Shown: positions 54,287 to 64,000 of the stretch, in pieces
Layout: each line of letters begins with the position of its first letter
Numbering within the stretch: position 1 is the first letter of the stretch
Assembly: GCA_029953675.1 (NCBI GenBank)
Contig: JAMWBK010000007.1
Span: forward strand, 248,001 to 312,000
Source of the DNA: Rhodosorus marinus
Taxonomy: Eukaryota; Rhodophyta; Stylonematophyceae; Stylonematales; Stylonemataceae
DNA: 64,000 bases
Direction of reading: 5' to 3'
Notes under the pieces: generated by a model
Database searches by the model: none
The model's input: the letters and a program-made list of their open reading frames with translations, nothing else
What the model was told of the DNA's origin: nothing
Position numbers and translations under genes: made by a program

Positions 54287-54517
54287 AATGGAAGGCGAAC
54301 TTGTATGTTTTCTCGATTGGTGTATTGAAGTAGGACTACAGGGGCAGAGCGAGAAAGGAGGACCTTGGGAGGTGCATTCATATTAAACAGCTGGCTAACG
54401 ATACATTGACCGATTTCCTGACCTTCACAAGGTCATTTTTGCTCGCGTTGGGGAATGACACTTCGCATGGTACCCTCTATCAATAGCAGAGGGGGGGTCG
54501 AATGCTCTTCCTGCTTC
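54287..54517. other. Convergent 3' flanks of G6PD and AspRS
   Basis: Short spacer. The two genes must place both 3' untranslated regions within about 230 bases, or overlap. Confidence 0.5.
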
Positions 54518-56822
54518 TTACGGAGTTAGTCGATTAGGATCGCGAGGGAACATAGAAGTTTCTCTAATGTTCCCAACAGATAAGAAGAGCATGACCACTC
54601 TCTCCAGACCCACACCACAACCCCCGTGTGGGGGAGCGCCGAACTTAAATGCGTCGATGTAATCACGAACCGTCTCCACCTGTACGCAATTGGGTTTGAG
54701 GTTGCTCGGGTTCAGTTGATGACATAAAACAAACGTGAGTGTTGCTATCCACGGGACCAATGATTTTTATTACCTCTATCCCCAGAGCCTTAATTTTCTC
54801 TTCGAGAATCTTCATGTCGTGCACCCTTTGGGCGCCAGAAAGGATTTCCTCGCCTCGCATGAACACATCGAACGAGTTGGAGTACCTCGGGTCCTCCGGA
54901 TCCGGCATTGTGTAGAAGGGTCTTATCGCAGACGGATACCTGTTCAATGACAACAGCAGTTCGCAGCAATGAGATGGTTTCAAATCAAGACAGCTGAAAA
55001 TCCACTGGAGTTCCTACTTGCTCATCGTAGTGCAGTCCTCACCTCGGCATTAGGAAGAAGTCTGTATCATACTTGGCTTTGACCAGCTCTCCAAGCTTCC
55101 TCTCAGATTCTGTGTCAAGATCATCAAAATCTCCAATCTCGACGCCGCTCTCTCGCAGCATCGCGATGCCCTCTGGGAACTGAATCACCAAGTTTTCTCC
55201 TGCAGAGGAAAACAGATGCAACGATACCTTAGTCGCAGCCCCCGGAAGACCAAGTACAGCTTAACCGACTATTCTTACCAGACGGCCGATATTTGAACGG
55301 CTCGAACGGATACTGCCTCTGCACTGCCTCAATCTCCGCCGCGTATCTGCTGCTCAGACCATCAAAGATCGCTGTAAAACAGCCGTCAATCATTCGAAGC
55401 ACCTCGTAATAGTGCTCGTCGATCGCCATCTCAAAGTCCAGCCCCGTGAACTCGCAGAGATGGCGATGAGTGTCGGAATTTTCAGCCCTGAATACCGGTC
55501 CAATCTATCCGCGGATCAAAGAGCAAGATCAATCTTGATAAGTGCACGGCCGATACAAAAGGGGGGGGGGTAAGGGGAGGATTCTGGTTAGAATCCTCCC
55601 CCTTCTTGTTCAGAACAGGGGTGACATCGTAAAACTCCAAAACAGGGGATTTCCCTAAAAGGACTCTTGTTACCTCAAATACACGCTCCATATCCCCACA
55701 GATCGCCATCTGCTTGTACAGCTGCGGGCTCTGCGCCAGACACGCAGGGTTCTTAAAGTACTCCAGATGGAACACATTCGCCCCCCCTTCAGACGCTCCA
55801 GCAATCAGCTTCGGCGAATGGATCTCAGTGAACCCATGTCCATCCAAGAACTCCCTGAACAGCTGGCACACACCTGACACAAAGCCATTCCAATCCCCAA
55901 ATCAGCCAGCAAGAAAAGAAAATTAACGAGGACAGCCTGTCATCCTGACTCCGGAGCCGGTTGTGTTCTCACATCAGTCTACATCGAAGGACAGTCTGTC
56001 CCTGTCGATGCCACGGGTGATCTTTCTTGGGAAGCTGGATGGGTCCTTACCTGATTGTATTCTGAAGATTGCTTGATGTGCTTGGACTCTGAGGTCAACG
56101 ATCCTAGCATCGAGTCTTGTTTTTCTGTCGACGTGAACGCCCTCCTCTTGGGCGGGTCGTGCGGCGTCGTCGGGGAGGAAGGGGAGGGGCTGTGCGGCCT
56201 TGCTGACGACGTAGAGCCTCTGGACTGCGATTTCGATGGCGTTCTGGGTACACGATTTGACTTCCGAGGCGACGATCTGGCCTTGAACGTCGATCACGGA
56301 TTCGGTGGTTATGTTCCTCAGTGCCCACTTGATCATCTCCCGAGGAATCGTATCGGAGGGGCTAAGCACAGCCTGTGCGCTTGAGGTCTTCTGTCGGAGG
56401 ATGAGAAACGCGTTCTTCGCTACCGCCCGGACGTTGTGAAGTCGAGCTCTGATCCACAGCTGTTTCCCAATCTGGGACGCGTCGAGTGCCTCTACTTTAG
56501 TAAATTTCCTCCCCGAGCCCGTCTTTGCGCACCTGCTCTGGATCAGCTTGTAGTCACCATAAACTTGTTCGGGCTCCTTCGACGAATCCAGATATTCTAC
56601 GTCATCCACTCTAGCGCTTTCAGCAAGGCTCACGGCAGCCGCTGCAGCGGCCGCCTTGCGTTCCTTCTTTTTCGCCTTCTCAATCTCCTTCATCTTCTTC
56701 CTCGCCTCGCGCACCACCTTCTTATCCTCGGCGGTCATATCCTCCGGCATCTCCCTCTCCGCAATCGCCCGGATCTCCGCCTCCATCTCCGCCGTCCACT
56801 CCGTTCCGGCAATCCCCGCCAT
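54518..56822 (-). CDS. DARS: Aspartyl-tRNA synthetase, cytosolic
   Basis: Class IIb synthetase charging tRNA-Asp. Exons 56822-56051, 55873-55674, 55504-55279, 55199-55043, 54939-54774 and 54679-54518 give 560 residues with all phases consistent; introns are 177, 169, 79, 103 and 94 bp. The N-terminus has a Lys-rich helix and an Ala run ([15 protein letters not shown]), as in eukaryotic cytosolic enzymes. The OB-fold anticodon domain follows ([20 protein letters not shown]), then [18 protein letters not shown], motif 2 [40 protein letters not shown], and motif 3 [15 protein letters not shown], where one Gly of the usual G-G-G is Cys. The end [10 protein letters not shown] is the family C-terminus. 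A Met at 56891 would add 23 residues with Arg/Ser and aromatic character, a possible organelle presequence. Intron 1 contains GACAGCCTGTC. Confidence 0.95.
55931..55941. promoter_or_regulatory. Near-palindrome GACAGCCTGTC in AspRS intron 1
   Basis: Lies inside the 177-bp first intron. A related GGACAGTCTGTCC is about 50 bases away in the same intron. Confidence 0.4.
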
Positions 56823-58609
56823 CCTGATCCCCCGGTAACCAAACCAAAAACAGCTTCTCCTACTCTCACTCCAGACAGACCTCAACAACATACCATCACC
56901 TTCCTCACCATCCTTAACCCATTAAGTCCTCAACCACAACAAACCAACAACTCAAAAAAAAAAAAAACTCTCCAATCCGCCTCTCTACAGCGCTATACCA
57001 AAGAAATTTCACCAACGCGAAGAAATAAGCATCCTTTTCATTGCCATTGATCAAATCAAGGACGTAGAGCTCCGCGTGCACCCTCCTCAACGAACAAAGG
57101 AGACAGTCAGAGATGATACCTCTCGCAAACGATATTCTTCCATCAGAGACGGTTAGCCATGTTGCCACTTTGTGAGTTGCTTCCCAATGTGGGAATGGAT
57201 GTTCAACTTTTGCAAATTCTCTTTTTTTGCTTCGGTGGAAGAGACCGTCTTTCAGGTATTCTTCTGTTACCCTGAAGAGGACTTTATTCCAAATGCTTTC
57301 CAACTGACTCTAGCCAACCCTGTGGAGCTTGAACGGGTTTCCTGGTAAGTCCAGGAAGCGCCACAGCAGAGTGGTGGTGGAAACTTTAGAAGGCTGAAGT
57401 CTTTGAACACCGCTTTGGTTGCTGCTGTTGATGCTTTCACGCCACCCAGTGGACAGACTGGAACTTTCGTCTCATCCATACTCCATTGCGGATAACGAAT
57501 AAGAATAGAATAGAATGAATAGACTGTTCGTCTGTTAAGTGGATACGTGAGATGGGTTCAGAACGTTGTGACGGACATTGGTGCGATTGAATTCTGTCGG
57601 GATGGTCGCGGAGGTTAGATATCGTCCAGTACGGCTCTCTGATGACGTTTACGCAACGGATCTAGAAGAAGACGTTATCCCAACTGCTTCGAACTGGACA
57701 GTTTCGTACAGCGAAGCTACACGGAGTTCTATGGTTCTGTGATCGCATACACAGCGAACACACCATTGCAGGGCTTCGAAACGTTGACGTCTCTGAAGCT
57801 CCTCGAAAAGGAGAGACTATCGTCTTTTGGAACGTGATCAACACCAACCCTTCGCTCAACAACCGCTTTTTCGGAATCCTTCTGGGCTGTGGCTTAGGAA
57901 GAAGATTTCTTCTCCGCAGCGCCACCTCCCGATGAGGTCGTTCGCGACGGCCGAGGTATGCTGTTGAGGACAGCCCATACCACACTACGTCATTGACAAG
58001 AGGAAATGATTTTATATATACATCCTGACTTTTCTTCAAATTATATCAAGAGAAACAAAAAACAAACTTTTTCACGTTTCCAAGGCACCGCGATTCCTCA
58101 AAGAGCAGCCGTGGAGGTGAAGTGGGTAGGAGAACATTGAGTCAAGAAGCGCAGCCGAGAATAAAAAAAATATATCTAGCACACACTCGTATACCACCAG
58201 ACCACATGGTGCAGACATATCTTCAATCCATAGACCTGGTGGTACGACTACAAACGCTTCTTTCCCGTCCTCAAACGCCTATCCTCTTCACCCCACCAAA
58301 AAAAACACAAACCGCTCCAGAATCGTGCTGAGAATTGAAATATTTACGACGATATGTACTGTGGCTCGACAACGCTATTTTCTCTTCTACTACTTACATG
58401 AGACTTCCACAACTGATTCAAAATAGATCAGCGCTGAAGTCACTACTTCTCCCACCCTCAGGTAGCCCGACCAAGCTTCAATTAGCGCAGGTCCAAGACT
58501 CTCCCTTTTCAAGCTTTCCAAATTTTTCCTTCCTTCCTTCGGCTCCGGGCTCTTTTCCTCTATTCTTCCCTCGTTCCCCAGTCTACGGCCTCGCCATTTC
58601 TTGACCAGC
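56823..58609. other. Intergenic with one or two weak candidate frames
   Basis: Minus-strand frames 57303-56914 (SIWNKVLFRVTEEYLKDGLF) and 57479-57267 look somewhat protein-like and might be exons of one gene, or a relic. They are unrecognised. A plus-strand frame at 57603-57740 (MVAEVRYRPVRLSDDVYATD) is likewise unassigned. Confidence 0.35.
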
Positions 58610-60391
58610 CTATTGATCATTCGATGGGAGTGGTGCGGTCGATGGACTTGATACCTCGACCTTCTCGATCTCCTTCACAGCATTGAGGAGGAGGCTCAGC
58701 TGCGTTGAGTTCTGATCTATTGGTGCTTGTTGTCTCCTATTCGCCGGGGCATCTTGTTGCATCCTCGGTGCGTGGGAGTTGCTACTACGCTGCTTTCCCG
58801 CTGTACTTGAGTGCTTCGCAATAGCTGATGACTTCGGTTTGGGCTTCTCCGGACGCTTCATCTCGGTCGGCGGACGCACCACAGTGGGCTCGTGCTTCAC
58901 CATCGAAGACTTTTCCTCCCTCGAAGTGCCTGTCATGCCCTCGTTCGTGGGTGCTTCCTTGTTATCCAGTGGCACATCCTCCACCCCAGAACCCATGCGC
59001 TGCGGTGGGTCCTCCCCTCTACACTCTGCGCTTTTCTGAAGTTTAGCATTCATCGCTTGCCGGTGGCCATGAAAGTTCTCCAGAATGTTTTGATGGCTAC
59101 CACGTTCATGGTGAGAACTATGATTGTTCGAGAATGTTGGAACCGGCGGAAGTCCGTTCTGGCGGCGATGTAGCTCAAATAAGTACCGCGGATCGTTGCT
59201 CTGTGGCATCGGCGGATATACCGGCATGCCCGGTGCTGGCACGCCCGGTGGCGCGACGACTGGAGACGGAACGCCCGGTGGCGCGACGACTGGAGACGGA
59301 ACGCCCGGTGGAGCCACGACTGGAGACGGAACGCCCGGTGGAGCCACGACTGGAGACGGAACGCCCGGTGGAGCCACGACTAGCGATGGAACACCCGGTG
59401 GCGTGACGACTGGAGATGGAACACCCGGTGGCGTGACGACTGGAGATGGAACACCCGGTGGCGCGACGACTGGAGATGGAACACTCGGTGGCGCGACGAC
59501 TGGAGACGGTACACCCGGCGGCACATCCATCCCGTGGTGATGGGCACAGTCGCAATGGTGGTACATCGGTTGGTAGAAGAATCCACATTGCTGAACAGGT
59601 GGCGCGTGCTGACGCATCATCTCCCTCGGCATTCCAATCGGAGGCGAATGCCGATTGTACACGTTGTGTCCGCTAGGCGAATTGCAGCTGTGCGCGTAGC
59701 CGTGGCTGGAGTCGTCATATTGGTAGAAACTCATCGACGGTGAGGGCGTTCCGTAGGACATTGGGCTGTACCCATGTCGATCCGAGCCCAGGTTTGGGCT
59801 CTTATCACCATACCAGCTAAAATCTGGGCTGCTGTGCGATATGTCAGGCGAGGACATCGCTGGAGAGGACATAGATGATACGCCCGCGGTTTCGCTCCGT
59901 GGGACCGTGCTTGACGACGAGCCGTCCTTCTTCGGGTCTCCCCCTGATTTCCTCGAAGTCCATTTCCGCGCTTTGGGGATTCTGTGTTGGTCCTCTGAAC
60001 GTTCGCGAACTAGTCTTATGAAGTACTTTTGCGCATGGCTCCGAATCTGCTTTGCGGTTCGCGTCTGAACTTCCCGCTCCACCATCTTCCAGTTTCGCCC
60101 GTACTTCTCAAGGGCCATCTTAAAACGCTCATGTTCATCTTCCTTCCAGTTTTCTCTTTTGCCCGACGATGGGGACCTCCTGCCAGTATCCGACAAGCTC
60201 GGACTCAAGCAGCTCACTCCGCTCATCCCTCCCAGGGACAGGCTCGGGCTCTCGCTCGGTTTCCCCGAGACAAAACTCCGTTCCCTCTCCTCCGCCGTAT
60301 TCATTTCCATTCGCTTCTCTTCTCCTTCACAGAGCAGGCCCGAAATGGCCATCGATTTGGTCCCACCCTCCTCGCTCATCCCTATTTCCAA
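58610..60391 (-). CDS. SHAQKYF-class single-MYB transcription factor with Pro-rich decapeptide repeat
   Basis: Uninterrupted frame of 593 residues. One MYB repeat at about residues 78-128 (NWKEDEHERFKMALEKYGRN, then TAKQIRSHAQKYFIRL) has the SHAQKYF form of CCA1/REVEILLE-type plant and algal factors, which bind evening-element or I-box DNA. A basic stretch and a Ser/Pro-rich region follow (SSPAMSSPDISHSSPDFSWY). Residues ~290-385 consist of about nine copies of P-[GS]-V-P-S-[PL]-V-V-[AT]-P, encoded by a 30-base minisatellite. The C-terminus is polar and charged, ending NAVKEIEKVEVSS. In plants the class often serves circadian or light regulation; here that is inference. The start could be the Met at codon 5. 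Confidence 0.88.
   Translation of the reverse strand: MEIGMSEEGGTKSMAISGLLCEGEEKRMEMNTAEERERSFVSGKPSESPSLSLGGMSGVSCLSPSLSDTGRRSPSSGKRENWKEDEHERFKMALEKYGRNWKMVEREVQTRTAKQIRSHAQKYFIRLVRERSEDQHRIPKARKWTSRKSGGDPKKDGSSSSTVPRSETAGVSSMSSPAMSSPDISHSSPDFSWYGDKSPNLGSDRHGYSPMSYGTPSPSMSFYQYDDSSHGYAHSCNSPSGHNVYNRHSPPIGMPREMMRQHAPPVQQCGFFYQPMYHHCDCAHHHGMDVPPGVPSPVVAPPSVPSPVVAPPGVPSPVVTPPGVPSPVVTPPGVPSLVVAPPGVPSPVVAPPGVPSPVVAPPGVPSPVVAPPGVPSPVVAPPGVPAPGMPVYPPMPQSNDPRYLFELHRRQNGLPPVPTFSNNHSSHHERGSHQNILENFHGHRQAMNAKLQKSAECRGEDPPQRMGSGVEDVPLDNKEAPTNEGMTGTSREEKSSMVKHEPTVVRPPTEMKRPEKPKPKSSAIAKHSSTAGKQRSSNSHAPRMQQDAPANRRQQAPIDQNSTQLSLLLNAVKEIEKVEVSSPSTAPLPSNDQ
59240..59527. repeat. 30-bp coding minisatellite, about 9.5 units
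   Basis: In-frame tandem units of ACGCCCGGTGGCGCGACGAC plus TGGAGACGGA with a few substitutions, inside the MYB gene. Adjacent identical units suggest recent slippage or unequal exchange. Confidence 0.9.
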
Positions 60392-63300
60392 CTCAATAAT
60401 AGCAACATACTACACCGCACAACCCGCATAGCCTCGCCGACACCCCTCCCGCGCCCCAACTCCCAAACCCTTCCCCCCCGCGAACTACCGGCACTCCTTC
60501 CGTCTCACACACACTCACGAAACAAAACCCCCTGCCCAAGTTCCTGTGCCCATTCACGAGCGTACCTCCTCACTAGTTTACAAACTCCCCCCGTCCTTTA
60601 AAACGACACCAACCCTTTCCTTCCCTGCAACACTACTCGGCTCCCCCCTCTTCCGCACCTTACATTTATTGGAATCCTCAAAATCCCGCTCCAGTCCCCC
60701 CTGACGACTATTCCGTTAGAACGCAAGACCATCATTGCCAACCCCAGAGGTTGCATGGCAAGTATTGAGTAATCATATCAAACGAAAAGAAAAACCGCTA
60801 AATCTCACGCCAAATCCAAACAAAAAGCGAAATTCCGCCACCCTCTTAGCTTGCTTGCATAAGAGTGACCACCTTCTAAAGTTTGGCTTTCCCCCCCCCC
60901 CCTTCGTCCAGACAACAAACTAAAAATTCTTGGCTTCGAATGAGAAGGTTTGTTTTTTTGAGTATCAACCCAGGGGTAGTTCCTAGGGGTCCAGTGTTAG
61001 ATAGTTTTCAGATACTTCTAAGGCCAATAATTTGGAAGTTTTAACAAATTATTGTTCATGAAGATGACGTTCTGGGACTCGTCCGGTACTTGGTGTTTCC
61101 AACGCGTTAGCAGTTGATCTCCAGCATAATTCTTACCCCCCTCCGATACAATCCAAAAAAATTCATGATCGATGTCTATACCGAAAGATCCAATACAATC
61201 GTCATGTTTATAACTCAGTCAATTTAAGCAATATAATGTATTCGTAGAAATAACACCCCATGCGGGATGTTTTGATTGAATATCGAGCGTGACACTTTGA
61301 TCGAAGTTTGCAATTTGCCGGCCTGTGCGTACGAAGCGGAAGAGCGGTTGAGGCAGGGGGGTTCGTGGTGGCGTTTGGATGCGCCACCACAGCGAATATG
61401 GAGATGTATGATTGGACAGCGTTGAAAAAGATTCGTTGATGCTGCAGAGATGTGATTGGATAACGACCTTCTAAAGATCGGGAAGGACGATATAGCCAGA
61501 TTCTGGGAGAATCTGATTGGAAAAAGAAAAAAAGCCACTTTTGGGAGAAGCAATCAGTCTTTGGTTTTGGGTTTTGATTCCGTGTTTTGCAGTCCTGCAA
61601 CTAATGAAATATTCAACAAAAAGACATGAAACTCTCTCGTTAGATGAATAAGGCATACGGGGAGTGACCAGCGAAAGGCGTTCCAATCTTGATCAAGGGG
61701 GTAGCAATTAAGAGGCTCTGTTCGAGGTGTGATTGGAGATCAGAGAAAAATGTTACATTATTTGTGCACTTTCCTGAAAGGTTACATACTCGCAGGGGTG
61801 GCGGTTCATTTGTCCTGCACTAAACAGCATTCGGCTCATTGGAAGAGAATTCTCTATCACGTCATGAACACGTACTTTGGATCAATGGTTAGGGGGAGGC
61901 GAGTATATTTTTTTCGACGGCGAATTGTCTATTTGATTTTATTTATTCTATCAAAGTGTATTGTGTGAAAAATGGACAGGAGGGGTAGAAAATTGCTTTC
62001 AAGTTTATGGTAGATGTTATGAAAACCCCCGTTTCCATCATGCTTTTTAAAATTTCTTCCCTGCGAAAATATGATATTTATTTTAATAAATTGAAATCCT
62101 CTCCGCCTCCGTGTAGCCTTCTCGCTGCTTTCTTTCTACCCCAGCAAGCGAAAAGGAAGGAAACAATACAACTGTTCGCAGATTTTTGGCCGCGTCTTCG
62201 TCTATATATTGGATTATTTTTGGGCGGTTTGGAATTCGAAATATCTGCAGCCCCCCCCCACGCCACTTTTTTTGGACCTTTCGCCGCTTCCGCGTTCTCA
62301 AATATCTCTTGAAGACAAAAACAAAATACTAATGGGCCGAAGAAAGTATTGCCACATACTCTTTGAAATATTTCTAGAAAAACAGTAGTCTCCTCCTCAC
62401 TCTCAATTGCTCAAAAATTTTAAGTAGCGAAAGTATCGGCGTCCTCTATCAATTATTTCAGAAGTACCTCGTAATAACTATTTATATATACAATACGAAA
62501 GAAAAATTGATCCATTCCAGACCGAACAAAGGGTTTCAGTGTTCGTATACGGTAGGTACGTCTTTTGGATCGTTGTTCTCCTAAAGAACCATGTGGTCCC
62601 GCCATCAAGGCACTGCTTGAATATTGGAAAATTCCGAAACGTTGGAATATTCACCAATCAACTTGCTCTCTGATATTTTTGACTCAGGGGCTACCGTTTC
62701 TTGTTTGAGGGTACAATATTATCTTGAAAAAATCAGCGCTTTGCTCGGTCGAGCTTTCCACACCACTAGCAGCCCTCCGCCCAATCAAAATACCGACTTG
62801 GAATTGTCGTTTCCCTGTTTCTTGGAGTACTTCGGGAAAATTTTCTGAAAACATCTTGGCGAGATGGATTCTCCGGGACAAAATGGTGGCGTATTATGCA
62901 TGGAAACAACGCCGAGTGTTCGGGTGAGGTGATTGGTTCTCCATTGTGATTGGCGGTTATTGAGAATCAATCTCCGAGAAGAAGTTTATTGGAAGAAAAT
63001 TGGGTGGATTTTCTGGGTACACAAGTTTTCGACCACAATTCTATGATTTGTTTTTAATGAGCATGATGGGCTATTTGCGCCATTACCTGAACAAGGCCCA
63101 ATTTCGAAGCATGCACGTGGGAATACAGCAAACGTCGATTAAACCTCCAAGCGACAAATTTTGAAGTTTAATATGAAATTCATGATCACAATCTTTCCCA
63201 ACGGAGGCAGTCCTTTGCAGGAGCTGATCGGGGAGATAGCGACGGATGCGAAACTGTTTCTTTCCCGAATCTGTCTGGTGCTGGTGAACCTATGGATGCC

Positions 63301-64000
63301 TCCCCGGTGGAGGGGATTTCGACGCAGTGCATTTCTTCAAGTACACGCCTGACAAAGTCGTCAAGCGCCCCTGCGCCGCAGGCAGGCTTGGTCCAGGCAG
63401 AGGCCACATAGAAAAATGCGCTAGGTCTGCCGAGCTGAAATCATCATCGACGCTATGGGTAATATAGCCAGGACAGAGTTTGTAACCAAAGAAACCGGTG
63501 AGTTACCCTACGAGCTCAAAGACTATTGATCCGAGTTACTTGACGAGGCCGGGACGGAATTCACAATCTCAACAAAGAGAGCGGATAGAGCAAGCTCTCC
63601 TCGTAGTCCGGTTCGCGCTCACGGAGATGTACCATCCCTAAGACCCTTGTCTTCCATAACATATGATTCAAATGCGAAAGAATCGTTGGCCCACGACACG
63701 CAACAAGGATTCCTCCCAGTAAGAGATACCCACGAAAAGGAAGCGTCTTCCCCCTCATCAATCGTAGCACATCATCGTAGCACAGCCAAGGGGCAGCTAG
63801 ACCGATGCTTCCAAACTACGCACAGTCCGGCTCGGCAGTCACTAGTCTCCAGTCCATCAACACCAGCCCACTAATAAATCAACTTCATTCAGAGGAATCC
63901 CGCAGTCAATTAAAAAATACCAGATTGATGTCAGCAATAGAATTCACACCCCCTTTTGATGTTACGTATTCTGCAAGTTTTCTCACTTTCTGATACATTC
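60392..64000. other. Right-end intergenic region, no firm gene
   Basis: 60392-60720 is C-rich on the plus strand, the upstream flank of the MYB gene. 61390-62960 has six TGATTGG copies. From ~63160 on, open but broken plus-strand frames (AEIIIDAMGNIARTEFVTKE, TEFTISTKRADRASSPRSP) could belong to a decayed or incomplete gene running off the window. Not recognised. Confidence 0.4.

Noticed and set aside
59124-59540. Several long frames through the MYB repeat on both strands
   Set aside because: A 30-base repeat keeps every frame open; only the minus-strand frame continues into the MYB domain.
63160-63993. Coding gene at the right edge
   Set aside because: Frames are interrupted by stops without convincing splice sites and nothing is recognisable; noted only as a possible fragment.

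Overview
This is nuclear DNA of a eukaryote, most likely a photosynthetic red alga (Rhodophyta). At least 35 spliceosomal introns can be placed at GT..AG borders. The genes encode eukaryote-specific proteins: UAP56, a YEATS-domain subunit, DPM2, cytosolic AspRS, an ARF-like GTPase and a SHAQKYF MYB. Two proteins begin with a short N-terminal stretch carrying an early Phe (MSGFVSS, MAGFIEG), a hallmark of red-algal plastid transit peptides. Bacteria and organelles are excluded by the introns. The red-algal assignment is inference and no species can be named. Of the introns placed, 34 are 72-177 bp long; one, in the UAP56 gene, is 844 bp.

Layout. 0.9-1.4 kb: plastid thioredoxin-fold protein without CxxC. 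3.4-6.8 kb: decayed Ty1/copia pieces, including a duplicated RNase-H-like segment and an LTR start. 7.2-8.1 kb: 28-bp tandem repeats, a strong hairpin and a class II aldolase/adducin relic. 8.6-9.3 kb: an ARF-like GTPase with unusual catalytic residues. 10.4-11.4 kb: four diverged tandem copies of a ~200-270 bp unit. 11.5-12.8 kb: FolD/MTHFD. 13.6-15.8 kb: a large helical plastid membrane protein. 16.2-17.2 kb: another tandem array. 18.3-18.7 kb: DPM2. 19.0-20.1 kb: two-finger C2H2 protein with a novel three-fold repeat. 21.8-22.3 kb: copia relic. 24.2-28.1 kb: internally deleted Ty3/gypsy element with both LTRs. 28.4-29.5 kb: copia inverted repeat, then a 10-bp minisatellite. 32.0-32.5 kb: second C2H2 gene, paralogous to the first. 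36.4-38.7 kb: UAP56/Sub2. 40.5-41.4 kb: YEATS4/GAS41/Yaf9. 42.2-45.4 kb: an 11-exon TIR-domain/protein-kinase fusion. 48.1-49.9 and 52.3-54.3 kb: 6-phosphogluconate dehydrogenase and glucose-6-phosphate dehydrogenase, divergently transcribed. 54.5-56.8 kb: cytosolic AspRS, convergent with G6PD. 58.6-60.4 kb: SHAQKYF MYB with a decapeptide repeat. The rest is AT-rich intergenic DNA.

Functional connections. The two NADPH-producing dehydrogenases of the oxidative pentose phosphate pathway are neighbours. FolD is another NADP-linked one-carbon enzyme, but it lies 37 kb away. The most unusual gene is the TIR-kinase fusion: predicted N-myristoylation, an unassigned alpha/beta region, a TIR domain and an intact TKL/Raf-like kinase in one polypeptide. 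It looks like a single-chain immune or stress signalling protein. All exon junctions were derived by eye from GT/AG sites, reading phase and family conservation; no search was run.
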